A DNA stretch of 5,519 nucleotides, from positions 1 to 5,519 of the forward strand of contig USEU01000083.1 of the NCBI GenBank assembly GCA_900553805.1, read 5' to 3'. Below are positions 1-5,464 of the stretch, in pieces. The stretch is from an uncultured Eubacteriales bacterium. Lineage in GTDB: Bacteria; Bacillota; Clostridia; Oscillospirales; Oscillospiraceae. Positions within the stretch are counted from its first letter, which is position 1; the number at the start of each line of letters is the position of its first letter. The notes under the pieces are model-generated. The model made no database searches, was not told the DNA's origin, and saw only the letters and a list, made by a program, of their open reading frames with translations. Both the position numbers and the translations under genes were made by a program.

Positions 1-6
1 CAAGGT

Positions 7-27
7 ATGATTGCCACCGGCAATCAT
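7..27. other. Short perfect hairpin at the left edge
   Basis: ATGATTGCC (7-15) pairs perfectly with GGCAATCAT (19-27) across a 3-nt loop. This gives a 9-bp stem just before repeat copy A. The following bases (TATTGTTGAAAG) are only weakly T-rich. It may be the weak terminator of a gene ending left of the window, or a regulatory stem. The gene it would serve cannot be seen. Confidence 0.35.
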
Positions 28-39
28 TATTGTTGAAAG

Positions 40-182
40 ATTCGCTGCGCTCTGCGACACCCCCGGGGGAAGCCAAGGGGGCTGTACGAATTCGCCTTGG
101 TGCATTCCAATGGGTATTCTGCGTACCGCGAACCCCTCCGCCACGCTTGCGCGCGGCCCTCCTCCCCTTTCAGGGGAGGTTA
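40..182 (+). repeat. Interspersed palindromic repeat, copy A
   Basis: This noncoding stretch precedes dapH and is related to repeat B1 in the opposite orientation. The segment 85-130 matches the complement of 2143-2188 at 41 of 46 positions by my alignment. It starts with the shared 12-mer TACGAATTCGCC (85-96) and ends with the identical 17-mer GTATTCTGCGTACCGCG (114-130). After a diverged middle, the right end 161-182 is again identical to the complement of 2095-2116. That end forms a 7-bp hairpin, CCTCCCC (161-167) with GGGGAGG (173-179), loop TTTCA, followed by TTATTTTA. The left boundary is approximate: 40-84 resembles the diverged Gly/Cys-rich hairpin module seen at 2195-2240. No long protein here is credible. 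The apparent open frames through it arise from its lack of stops and match no neighbour. Confidence 0.8.
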
Positions 183-189
183 TTTTACT
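161..189 (+). terminator. Terminator-like hairpin at the dapH-proximal end of repeat A
   Basis: A 7-bp GC-rich stem (CCTCCCC/GGGGAGG, loop TTTCA) is followed by TTATTTTACT, a broken T-tract on the plus strand. It could stop readthrough from the left before dapH, or attenuate transcription if the dapH promoter lies upstream. The same hairpin in copy B1 lacks a T-tract on either side, so termination may be incidental here. The AT-rich stretch just downstream (181-200, including TATATT at 193-198) is the likeliest place for a dapH promoter, but I see no convincing -35 box. Confidence 0.35.
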
Positions 190-283
190 ATTATATTTCA
201 ATCCGCGCCCGCTGTCAATTTTTCCTTGCGTTTTGGGGGGAACGGTGATACCATGGAGCATCATAGAGAAAAGAGGCATTGCC

Positions 284-976
284 ATGAACGCGCAGGAGAT
301 CATTGAATATATCCGCACCTCTCCCAAGAAAACGCCGGTGAAGGTGTACGTCTGGGAGGAAGCGCCGGTGGAGTTCCCCAATTGCCGGGTGTTCCCCGCC
401 GCGCCGGGGCACAAGATCGTCTTCGGTGACTGGGCGGACGTGGGCCCGGTGCTGGCGGGGAATCGGTTCCGCCATGTGGAAATTGAAAACAACTGCCGCA
501 ACTCCGCCATCCCCCTGCTGGATATGAAGGACATCCCCGCCCGCATCGAGCCGGGCGCGATCATCCGGGAGCAGGTGCAGATCGGGAAGAATGCCGTCAT
601 CATGATGGGGGCCATTCTGAACATCGGCGCGGTGGTGGGCGAGGGCACCATGATCGACATGGGCGCGGTGCTGGGCGGCCGGGCCACCGTGGGCAAAAAC
701 TGCCACATCGGCGCGGGCACGGTGCTGGCCGGGGTGGTAGAGCCGGCCTCCGCCACGCCGGTGATCGTGGAGGACAATGTGCTCATCGGGGCCAACGCTG
801 TGGTGATCGAGGGCTGCCGCATCGGCCACGACGCGGTGGTGGCCGCGGGCGCGGTGGTCATCGGCGACGTGGAGCCGGGCACGGTGGTGGCGGGCTGCCC
901 CGCCAGGGTCATCAAGCGCAAGGACGAAAAGACCGCCGGGAAAACCGCCCTGGTGGACGCCCTGCGGGCGCTGTAA
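284..976 (+). CDS. dapH: 2,3,4,5-tetrahydropyridine-2,6-dicarboxylate N-acetyltransferase (DapH/DapD acetylase type)
   Basis: This cytoplasmic enzyme transfers an acetyl group from acetyl-CoA to tetrahydrodipicolinate. It is the committed step of the acetylase branch to meso-diaminopimelate and lysine. The 230-residue product is close in length to Bacillus subtilis DapH (236) and, from memory, matches it along its whole length. A short N-terminal domain (1-85, with TPVKVYVW at 17-24) leads to NSAIPLLD (73-80) and [10 protein letters not shown] (87-96). A left-handed beta-helix of hexapeptide repeats follows (about 88-205), with MMGA (107-110), GEGTMIDM (119-126), [16 protein letters not shown] (130-145) and a C-terminal [11 protein letters not shown] segment. 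The ATG at 284 is chosen because homology begins there and AAGAGG (271-276) lies 7 nt upstream. The open frame extends to position 11, but that part is repeat A. No other dap gene is in the window, so the gene looks monocistronic or is followed only by the small Cys/Gly-rich gene. Confidence 0.96.
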   Translation: MNAQEIIEYIRTSPKKTPVKVYVWEEAPVEFPNCRVFPAAPGHKIVFGDWADVGPVLAGNRFRHVEIENNCRNSAIPLLDMKDIPARIEPGAIIREQVQIGKNAVIMMGAILNIGAVVGEGTMIDMGAVLGGRATVGKNCHIGAGTVLAGVVEPASATPVIVEDNVLIGANAVVIEGCRIGHDAVVAAGAVVIGDVEPGTVVAGCPARVIKRKDEKTAGKTALVDALRAL

Positions 977-984
977 GAAAAATT

Positions 985-1011
985 CCGCCCCGGTCGGTCT
1001 GACCGGGGCGG
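985..1011. terminator. Perfect 11-bp hairpin after dapH
   Basis: CCGCCCCGGTC (985-995) pairs fully with GACCGGGGCGG (1001-1011), loop GGTCT, 9 nt after the dapH stop. Its position fits a dapH terminator, but on the plus strand it is followed by ACGCACATTTT, a poor and late T-tract. On the minus strand the stem is followed by AATTTTTCTTA, a much better one. It may act in both directions, leak toward the downstream small gene, or protect the dapH mRNA 3' end. Confidence 0.65.
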
Positions 1012-1079
1012 ACGCACATTTTGGGGGCTGCGGAATAACATGGAATGAGCGTCAAAGCTCGCAAGAAATTTCCAAAATC

Positions 1080-1084
1080 GGAGG
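1080..1084 (+). promoter_or_regulatory. Shine-Dalgarno of the small Cys/Gly-rich gene
   Basis: GGAGG lies 7 nt before the ATG at 1092. It is the strongest argument, with the downstream terminator, that this 48-codon frame is translated. Confidence 0.8.
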
Positions 1085-1091
1085 TACTTCT

Positions 1092-1238
1092 ATGTGCGGT
1101 AACAACGGATGCTTCGGCGGCAATATCTGGTGGATCATCATCCTGCTTCTGATCTTCGGCTGCGGCAACGGCTGCGGGAACGGCTGCGGCTGCAACAACG
1201 ACAACAACTGCGGCGGCTGCGGCTGCGGCTGCAACTAA
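1092..1238 (+). CDS. Small Cys/Gly/Asn-rich protein with a short hydrophobic segment (function unknown)
   Basis: The 48-residue product has 10 cysteines, 14 glycines and many asparagines. A polar start (MCGNNGCFGGN) is followed by a hydrophobic stretch WWIIILLLIF (13-22). The tail (23-48) is built from Gly-Cys-Gly-Asn units encoded by 12-nt tandem repeats (GGCTGCGGCAAC at 1158-1169, GGCTGCGGGAAC at 1170-1181) and ends in CGCGCN. A GGAGG site 7 nt upstream and a strong terminator 9 nt after the stop frame it as a compact gene. It resembles the tiny clostridial proteins that automatic annotation calls 'chorion class high-cysteine HCB protein 13'; this is from memory and unverified. Its layout (Gly-rich plus one short hydrophobic stretch) also recalls YjcZ-type sporulation peptides. 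A membrane-associated, metal- or disulfide-bearing, or spore-coat role is possible, but none is shown by the sequence. It is transcribed with dapH or from a promoter in 1012-1079 that I could not identify. Confidence 0.8.
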   Translation: MCGNNGCFGGNIWWIIILLLIFGCGNGCGNGCGCNNDNNCGGCGCGCN

Positions 1239-1246
1239 ACGAACCA

Positions 1247-1279
1247 AGGCCCCTCGCGAGAGGGGCCTGAATTTTTTTT
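1247..1279 (+). terminator. Strong rho-independent terminator of the small Cys/Gly-rich gene
   Basis: AGGCCCCTC (1247-1255) and GAGGGGCCT (1260-1268) form a perfect 9-bp stem capped by GCGA, a GNRA tetraloop. After GAA comes a run of eight T (1272-1279). This is a canonical intrinsic terminator for plus-strand transcription. On the minus strand the stem is followed by TTGGTTCGTTT, so it may also stop the converging thioesterase transcript, less efficiently. Confidence 0.93.
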
Positions 1280-1282
1280 GTA

Positions 1283-1324
1283 AACGGAATGCACCCGCCC
1301 CGGTACGTTGAACGGAACGCACCC
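1283..1324. repeat. Short direct repeat between the converging genes
   Basis: AACGGAATGCACCC (1283-1296) recurs as AACGGAACGCACCC (1311-1324) with one mismatch, 28 nt apart. It lies between the terminator and the thioesterase stop codon. It may be a small duplication; no function can be assigned. Confidence 0.55.
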
Positions 1325-1334
1325 CGTCCTCTAC

Positions 1335-2066
1335 TTAAAAGAACAGCTTCGCGGAGAAGACCCGGTGGGAGTCTTCGGCGGGGCCGGTGGTGGCGTCGGC
1401 CTGGAGGGTGCCGTCGGGGGCGATGTCCCAGTTCAGGCGAAGCTCCTGGCCCTCCCGGGCCTCCGCCAGATAGCACACGGTGAAATCGGACACCACATGC
1501 TCCCGGTGGAACTGGCTGGGGAGCAGGTCGGCGATCCAGTCCATGCAGCGGGTGTTGTTCATATGGCCGTTGCGGTCCAGGTCGGTGAAGCTGACGGTGC
1601 GGCTGCGCTGGGTGCCCAGGGGGCGGAGGATCAGGCCGGTGGGGGCGGGCAGCTCCCCGGCCCGGTGGGTACCGGCCAGGATGATGCCGCTCTTGCCGGG
1701 GGTGATCATGCGGCGGGTGTTCCGATCCATCAGCACCCACAGGGTCATGCAGCGGAACACCTCGTTGCCCTGGGCGTCGTAGGCCACCACGCTGCGGGGG
1801 AACGCGGCGTGGGTGGCGGGCAGGGGCCAGGTCTCCACCCGGATGGTCTCCCCCCGCACGGGCATGCGGGTGATCTGCACCCGGTGCCGGGTGACCGCCC
1901 AGAACAGCTGACGGCCGGCCAGGGTATCGTAATCCAGCTTCAGCAGCTCACAGTGCCGCCCGCCCATTTCCTGCACGATATACAGGATCATGGAGGGCTT
2001 CATCCGCCCGTAGCAGTCCACAAAGGCATCGCTGACGGTAAAATTCTGAACATAAATCGGTTCCAT
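1335..2066 (-). CDS. Acyl-ACP thioesterase (FatA/FatB-like double hot-dog family)
   Basis: The enzyme hydrolyses acyl-acyl-carrier-protein to release free fatty acids in the cytoplasm, ending or diverting type II fatty-acid synthesis. The 243-residue product is the usual size of bacterial members (about 240-250) and has two hot-dog domains. The first spans about 1-125, with the start MEPIYVQNFTV typical of a beta strand, then QEMGGRH at 32-38 and FWAVTRHRVQI at 55-65. The second spans about 150-243. The diagnostic motif at 162-177 contains D164, N166, H168, N170, N171 and W177, matching the DxNxHxNN signature with catalytic Asp/Asn/His. E202 in YLAEAREG fits the conserved downstream Glu. The ATG at 2066 is preceded by AAGGAAG (2083-2077), 10 nt away. 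Repeat B1 ends only 28 bp upstream, so any promoter must lie in or beyond it. It lies downstream of htrA on the same strand, but a 378-bp repeat-filled gap argues against tight operon coupling. Confidence 0.92.
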   Translation of the reverse strand: MEPIYVQNFTVSDAFVDCYGRMKPSMILYIVQEMGGRHCELLKLDYDTLAGRQLFWAVTRHRVQITRMPVRGETIRVETWPLPATHAAFPRSVVAYDAQGNEVFRCMTLWVLMDRNTRRMITPGKSGIILAGTHRAGELPAPTGLILRPLGTQRSRTVSFTDLDRNGHMNNTRCMDWIADLLPSQFHREHVVSDFTVCYLAEAREGQELRLNWDIAPDGTLQADATTGPAEDSHRVFSAKLFF

Positions 2067-2094
2067 GAAATTAAGACTTCCTTGTAATGTAGAT

Positions 2095-2188
2095 TAACCT
2101 CCCCTGAAAGGGGAGGCGGCGCATCGCGCCGGAGGGGTCAGGCGCGGTACGCAGAATACTATTTGAAATGCACCGAGGCGAATTCGTA
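2095..2188 (-). repeat. Interspersed palindromic repeat, copy B1 (inverted relative to A)
   Basis: Read on the minus strand it starts with TACGAATTCGCC (2188-2177) and runs through the 17-mer shared with copy A (2159-2143). It ends in the hairpin CCTCCCC/GGGGAGG (2116-2098), loop TTTCA. The last 22 bases match A exactly, while 2117-2142 is diverged but still GC-palindromic (GGCGC...GCGCC). As in copy A, the hairpin end points toward the start of the next gene, here the thioesterase. It therefore lies in that gene's promoter or leader region. Confidence 0.82.
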
Positions 2189-2350
2189 GAGGCCCTTGCT
2201 GCCCCCTCTGGGGGAAGTGCCGCGAAGCGGCAAAGGGGGTGTTGTTGGTATTTTTGACTTGTTACCATTCAACGAACCACACCCCCTCAGTCAGCCCTTG
2301 CGGGCTGCCAGCTCCCCCACCGGGGAGCCGAGGAATTGTACGAATTCGCC
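2177..2350. mobile_element. MITE-like element core with 12-bp perfect inverted termini (copy B)
   Basis: GGCGAATTCGTA (2177-2188) and TACGAATTCGCC (2339-2350) are perfect inverted repeats bounding a 150-bp noncoding core. The core contains several hairpins: TGCCGC/GCGGCA at 2218-2232, CAGCCC/GGGCTG at 2292-2307 and GCTCCCC/GGGGAGC at 2311-2328. There is no transposase or credible ORF. This organisation suits a nonautonomous mobile element, but no target-site duplication is clear because homology continues beyond both 12-mers. It may equally be a junction of two head-to-head repeat units. Confidence 0.5.
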
Positions 2351-2367
2351 CAAGGTTTCATAAAACC
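2195..2367 (+). repeat. Long inverted repeat arm B2 (partner of C, flanking htrA)
   Basis: This arm starts with CTTGCTGCCCCCT and runs through the TGCCGCGAAGCGGCA hairpin and a less GC-rich linker ending CATTCAACGAAC. It then has the CCCCCTCAGTCAGCCC...GCCAGCTCCCCC palindromic module, TACGAATTCGCC and GGTTTCATAAAACC (2354-2367). The complement of 3817-3991 carries the same blocks in the same order. Identity by eye is roughly nine of ten positions, with 28 of 29 matching from the 12-mer to the end. It contains no plausible gene. Confidence 0.9.
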
Positions 2368-2385
2368 ATAACTGCCTGCCGCAAA

Positions 2386-2432
2386 ACCCCTCAGTCAGGC
2401 CCTTTGGGCCTGCCAGCTCCCCTTTCAGGGAC
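2386..2432 (+). repeat. Additional CCCCTCAGTCAG module at the htrA 3' end
   Basis: ACCCCTCAGTCAGG...CCTGCCAGCTCCCC repeats the palindromic module found at 2281-2333. It has a perfect 7-bp stem, CAGGCCC (2396-2402) and GGGCCTG (2406-2412), loop TTT. Its second hairpin (CTCCCCTTTCAGGG...) appears truncated where it approaches the htrA stop codon at 2445. It may serve as a 3'-end structure for the htrA mRNA. Confidence 0.75.
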
Positions 2433-2444
2433 GCTGAGAGGGAA

Positions 2445-3671
2445 CTATGCGGCGTTCTTGGCTTCTTCCAGGGTGATGGTGGCCTGCATGGTGTAGCCGG
2501 AGCGGTAGATGATGAGGGTCACCTGGTCTCCGGCGGTGTAGCCGTAGAGCAGGGTGTCCAGGTCGCTCTGGGTGTAGACATTGGTGCCGTCCACGCTGAT
2601 GAGGATATCGCCCTGGGCGATCCCGGCGTCGGCGGCGCTGCTGTTTTCCGCCACTTCGCTGATATACAGCCCGGCGGGCAGGCGGTAGTAGTGCTGATAG
2701 AACAGGGACAGGCTCTCCCCGCTGATGCCCAGCCAGGGGCGGCCGGAGACATAGCCCTGGGAGATGATCTGGCCGACGATGTCCTCCACCACGGCGCTGG
2801 GGATGGCGAAGCCCAGACCCTCCACCCCCGCCCGGTCGGTGAACGCGCCCACCTTGATGGTGTTGATGCCGATCACCTGGCCGCAGCTGTTGATCAGCGG
2901 GCCGCCGGAGTTGCCGGAATTCAGGGCCGCGTTGGTCTGGATCAGGTTCATGGCGCGGCCGTTGACGTTCACGTTCCGATTGATGGCGGAGACGATGCCG
3001 TTGGTCATGGTGCCCCGGTACTCCACCCCCAGGGGATCGCCGATGGCCACCACGCTGTCGCCCACCCGCAGCACGTCCGAGTCGCCGAACTCGGCGCTGG
3101 TCAGGCCGTCGGCGTCAATGTGCAGCACGGCCAAGTCGCTGGTGGGGTCGCTGCCCACCAGTCCGGCGGAGAGGACCCGATCGTCCGTCAGCTGGACGGT
3201 GTAGCTCTCGCCCCCCTCGATCACGTGGTAATTGGTGACGATATAGCCGTCCTGGGACGCGATCACCCCGGTGCCCGTGGCGGAGCCGCCGCGGGACTGG
3301 GTGGTAATGGAGACCACCGAGGGGATGCACTTGACATAGATGTCCTGGAGGCTCAGCGTGCCGTCCGCCTCCGGCGCAGGCCCGGCGGACACGGCCACGG
3401 TCTCCTGCACCGCGTCGATGGGCACCAGGCTGCCGGCCACCGTCGGCTCCTCGGCGGTGCCGTAGCAGATGGTCTCGGCGGCGGCGCGCTGCTCATTGAG
3501 CTGCTGGAAGAGCCGCAGGCTGGAAAAGCCCAGCAGGGTGCTCAGGCCGATCAGCAGGATCACCGCGATCAGCAGCAGGGCAATGATCCCCCGGTGGCTC
3601 TTCGGCGGCTTGGTCCGCCCGGTATTGTACTCCCCGTCGTCCCAGGGAGCCGGCTCTTCATGATACTTCAT
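2445..3671 (-). CDS. HtrA/DegP-like membrane-anchored serine protease with PDZ domain (S1C family)
   Basis: This is an extracytoplasmic quality-control protease that degrades misfolded or damaged envelope proteins. The 408 residues comprise a cytoplasmic, charged N-terminus (1-27), one membrane segment (about 29-49, GIIALLLIAVILLIG...) and a low-complexity linker (50-105). The trypsin-like domain (about 108-300) shows the triad His149 in TNYHV, Asp179 in SDLAVL and Ser255 in GNSGGPL. One PDZ domain (about 303-402) follows, with RPWLGI, AADAGI and QGDIL. The domain order is that of clostridial and bacillar HtrA/YyxA proteins. The ATG at 3671 has GAGGAA 6 nt upstream (3683-3678). It lies downstream of the histidine kinase gene on the same strand, across a 326-bp repeat, which recalls two-component control of htrA elsewhere (CssRS in Bacillus subtilis). 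That link is only inferred here. The gene lies between inverted repeats B2 and C. Confidence 0.95.
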   Translation of the reverse strand: MKYHEEPAPWDDGEYNTGRTKPPKSHRGIIALLLIAVILLIGLSTLLGFSSLRLFQQLNEQRAAAETICYGTAEEPTVAGSLVPIDAVQETVAVSAGPAPEADGTLSLQDIYVKCIPSVVSITTQSRGGSATGTGVIASQDGYIVTNYHVIEGGESYTVQLTDDRVLSAGLVGSDPTSDLAVLHIDADGLTSAEFGDSDVLRVGDSVVAIGDPLGVEYRGTMTNGIVSAINRNVNVNGRAMNLIQTNAALNSGNSGGPLINSCGQVIGINTIKVGAFTDRAGVEGLGFAIPSAVVEDIVGQIISQGYVSGRPWLGISGESLSLFYQHYYRLPAGLYISEVAENSSAADAGIAQGDILISVDGTNVYTQSDLDTLLYGYTAGDQVTLIIYRSGYTMQATITLEEAKNAA

Positions 3672-3709
3672 AATTGGTTCCTCGATTCAAAGTTTTCCTC
3701 TACCCCCAA

Positions 3710-3762
3710 GCGCCCCTGAAAGGTTTAGCGGGTGTAGCCGTCCCCGACGGCGTACAGCCGCT
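3710..3762 (+). repeat. Direct-repeat segment of copy C (partner of D)
   Basis: The 31 bases 3710-3740 (GCGCCCCTGAAAGGTTTAGC then GGGTGTAGCCG) match 5465-5495 with a single G/A difference. After a short variable stretch, CGGCGTACAGC also recurs. A perfect hairpin GCCGTC (3737-3742) with GACGGC (3746-3751), loop CCC, lies inside; the D copy has a different sequence at that place. It forms the htrA-proximal end of the composite repeat. Confidence 0.85.
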
Positions 3763-3816
3763 TAATGCAGAGCTGAGCTGCCGCCGCAGCGGCTGAGGGG
3801 TGCGGTAGGTACCTGC

Positions 3817-3991
3817 GGTTTTATGAAACCTCGGGCGAATTCGTAGTGTTCCTCTCGGCTCCCCAATGGGGGAGCTGGCAGCCCGTAAGGGCTGACTGAG
3901 GGGGTGCCGTTCGTTGAATGGTAATGACTCAAAATCACCAACGCCACCCCTTTTGCCGCTTCGCGGCACTTCCCCCAAAGGGGGCAGCAAG
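3817..3991 (-). repeat. Long inverted repeat arm C (partner of B2)
   Basis: Read on the minus strand this is the second copy of the 2195-2367 sequence. It has CTTGCTGCCCCC at 3991, the TGCCGC/GCGGCA hairpin, the ACCCCCTCAGTCAGCCC...GCCAGCTCCCCC module, the 12-mer TACGAATTCGCC (3845-3834) and GGTTTCATAAAACC (3830-3817). Its left module starts just 6 nt after the histidine-kinase stop codon. The intervening 3763-3816 holds a degenerate ACCCCTCAGCCGCTGCGG module. No gene is visible in the whole gap 3672-3997. Confidence 0.9.
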
Positions 3992-3997
3992 AGCGGG

Positions 3998-5419
3998 TTA
4001 GTTTACCAGCGGCATGGTGAAGGTAAATTCGGTTTTGCCGTCCCGGCTGGTGACGCTGATGTTTTCGCCGTGGCTGCATACGATGGTTTTTACGATGTAC
4101 AGCCCCAGGCCCCAGCCGTCCCGGTTCTGGGAGCGGGATTTGTCCAGCTTGTGGAAGCGGTCGAATACCAGGGGCAGCTCCTCCGGGGGGATGGTCTCGC
4201 CGTCGTTGGAGACGGAGACGTAGACCTTGCTGCCGCCCTCTTTGATGGTCAGGCCCAGATTTCCACCGTCGGGGCAGAATTTCACGGCGTTGTCCACCAG
4301 GTTATACACCACCTGGGTGATGGAATCCTGGTTGGCGAAGGTGTATACCGGGTGCTCCGGCATGTCCACGGTGACGTTGATGTGCTTGTCGTTGATCCGC
4401 TTTTCAAAATTCAGCAGAGCCAGCCCGGCGCATTCCTCCATGTCGAAGTTGACCTTCTTCTCGTCGGGGATCTGCTTGTCCTGGAGCTGGGAGATGTCCA
4501 GCATGCTGCGCACCAGGCGGCTGAGGCGCTTGGTCTCGTCGGAGACGATCTGCAAATAGTGCCGCTCCTTGTCCGGGGGGATGGTGCCGTCCAGGATGCC
4601 GTCCACATAGCCGGAGATGGTGGTCATGGGGGTCTTCAGCTCGTGGGACACGTTGGCCACGAACTCCTGGCGCTGGTATTCGCTCTTTTGCAGGCTGGAG
4701 GCCATGTTGTTGAAGGCGATGGCCAGGTCCCTGGTCTCGTCGCTGTAAGAATCGTCCACCGGCACCCGGGAATCCAGGTCGCCGTGGCCGAAGGCGTTGG
4801 CGGCCTTGGCCATGTCCCGCAGGGGGCGGCTGGAGGTACCGGCGTAGGCGAACACGCCCACGATGGAAATGAGGATGACCACCAGGGCCGTATTCAGATA
4901 GTAGCGGGCCAGCCGCTTCAGCACGGAATTGGTGCTGGCGGTGGGGACGGACACGATGGTGATGCCGAAGGTGGAGCCGTCGTATTCAATGGGCTTGGCG
5001 ATGAGATACCGGGAGTCGTCGTAGAGCCCCTTGATGATGCCGGTGGCCCGGTCGCCGCCGTTGTCGATCACCTTTTCAATGTATTCGGAGTTGACCTTCA
5101 GGCGGGTGTGCTTGCAGCCGAAGGGGGAATCGGAGCACAGGGTGATCCGCCCCGTCTCGTCGCAGATGACGATATCGGAATCGGAGAGGCTGGTGACCAC
5201 GTTCAGGTTCAGCCGCAGGCCGGATTCCGGGTCGTCCTCCCCGGCCACATAGGAGGCGGCCAGGTGGGAAACGGCTTCCGCGTCCCGCTCCAGGCGGGTA
5301 AAGGTGGTGTCGGTGAGGTACTCCTTCACCAGCTGCTGGTAGGACGCCCCCAGCATGGTCAGCGACAGCAGCAGGATCATCGCGCCGGTATAAAAGCTGC
5401 GTCCAAAGGAGGATTTCAT
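3998..5419 (-). CDS. Membrane sensor histidine kinase (HAMP, HisKA, HATPase_c; PhoR/VicK-like)
   Basis: This is the sensor kinase of a two-component system. It autophosphorylates on histidine and would pass the phosphate to a response regulator not visible here. Starting at ATG 5419 it has 473 residues: TM1 (about 9-26), an extracytoplasmic sensor (27-170), TM2 (about 177-193) and a HAMP linker (about 195-247). The H-box is FVANVSHELKTP with phospho-acceptor His259. The ATP-binding domain has the N-box NLVDNAVKF (373-381), the G1-like box NDGETIP (405-411), F-box VFDRF and G2 box DGWGLGLYIVK (434-444). The sensor part has three cysteines (86, 95, 102), the last in CKH. A GTG at 5431 would add four residues but overlaps the Shine-Dalgarno, so I prefer ATG. 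The adjacent htrA gene suggests envelope-stress sensing, which is only an inference. It lies between direct repeats C and D. Confidence 0.95.
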   Translation of the reverse strand: MKSSFGRSFYTGAMILLLSLTMLGASYQQLVKEYLTDTTFTRLERDAEAVSHLAASYVAGEDDPESGLRLNLNVVTSLSDSDIVICDETGRITLCSDSPFGCKHTRLKVNSEYIEKVIDNGGDRATGIIKGLYDDSRYLIAKPIEYDGSTFGITIVSVPTASTNSVLKRLARYYLNTALVVILISIVGVFAYAGTSSRPLRDMAKAANAFGHGDLDSRVPVDDSYSDETRDLAIAFNNMASSLQKSEYQRQEFVANVSHELKTPMTTISGYVDGILDGTIPPDKERHYLQIVSDETKRLSRLVRSMLDISQLQDKQIPDEKKVNFDMEECAGLALLNFEKRINDKHINVTVDMPEHPVYTFANQDSITQVVYNLVDNAVKFCPDGGNLGLTIKEGGSKVYVSVSNDGETIPPEELPLVFDRFHKLDKSRSQNRDGWGLGLYIVKTIVCSHGENISVTSRDGKTEFTFTMPLVN

Positions 5420-5426
5420 AAGATCG

Positions 5427-5434
5427 ATCACCTC
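5427..5434 (-). promoter_or_regulatory. Shine-Dalgarno deciding the histidine kinase start
   Basis: Read on the minus strand, GAGGTGAT (5434-5427) is a near-complete complement of the 16S rRNA 3' end. It lies 7 nt before ATG 5419-5417. The alternative GTG (5431-5429) lies inside this site and would itself lack one. Confidence 0.85.
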
Positions 5435-5464
5435 ACAGGGAGTTTTAGGGAAGCCCCGCTCATT

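Noticed and set aside
11..283. N-terminal extension of dapH by 91 codons
   Set aside because: The extension translates repeat A, DapH homology starts at the ATG at 284, and a good ribosome site precedes that ATG.
180..283. Lysine riboswitch before dapH
   Set aside because: The leader is too short after the repeat, and I could not find the conserved lysine-aptamer core or a matching multi-stem fold.
215..829. 204-codon minus-strand open frame opposite dapH
   Set aside because: It is a shadow of a high-GC gene: low-complexity His/Ala/Arg-rich translation, no domain, no ribosome site, and full overlap with the clearly real dapH.
1012..1079. Sporulation sigma-factor promoter for the small Cys/Gly-rich gene
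   Set aside because: CAT-containing stretches exist, but no correctly spaced -35/-10 pair for a sporulation sigma factor could be supported by eye.
912..1322. Minus-strand frame with long Ala/Val runs
   Set aside because: The Ala/Val runs are the antisense of the GGC/TGC repeats in the small Cys/Gly-rich gene. The frame also crosses two hairpins and has no family resemblance.
1308..2087. 259-codon plus-strand frame across the thioesterase
   Set aside because: It is antisense to a confident thioesterase and its translation is Gly/His/Ala-rich low complexity with no motif.
2071..2268. Short ORFs within the repeats (also 2239-2496, 3700-3990, 3762-4079)
   Set aside because: They translate related repeat copies in various frames and resemble each other only because the DNA is repeated; none has a start signal or domain.
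2195..2432. CRISPR array
   Set aside because: Modules are of unequal length, inverted and irregularly spaced, with no constant repeat-spacer period and no cas genes.
2691..3719. 342-codon plus-strand frame opposite htrA
   Set aside because: It is a high-GC antisense shadow of htrA, whose catalytic triad and PDZ domain are unmistakable on the other strand.
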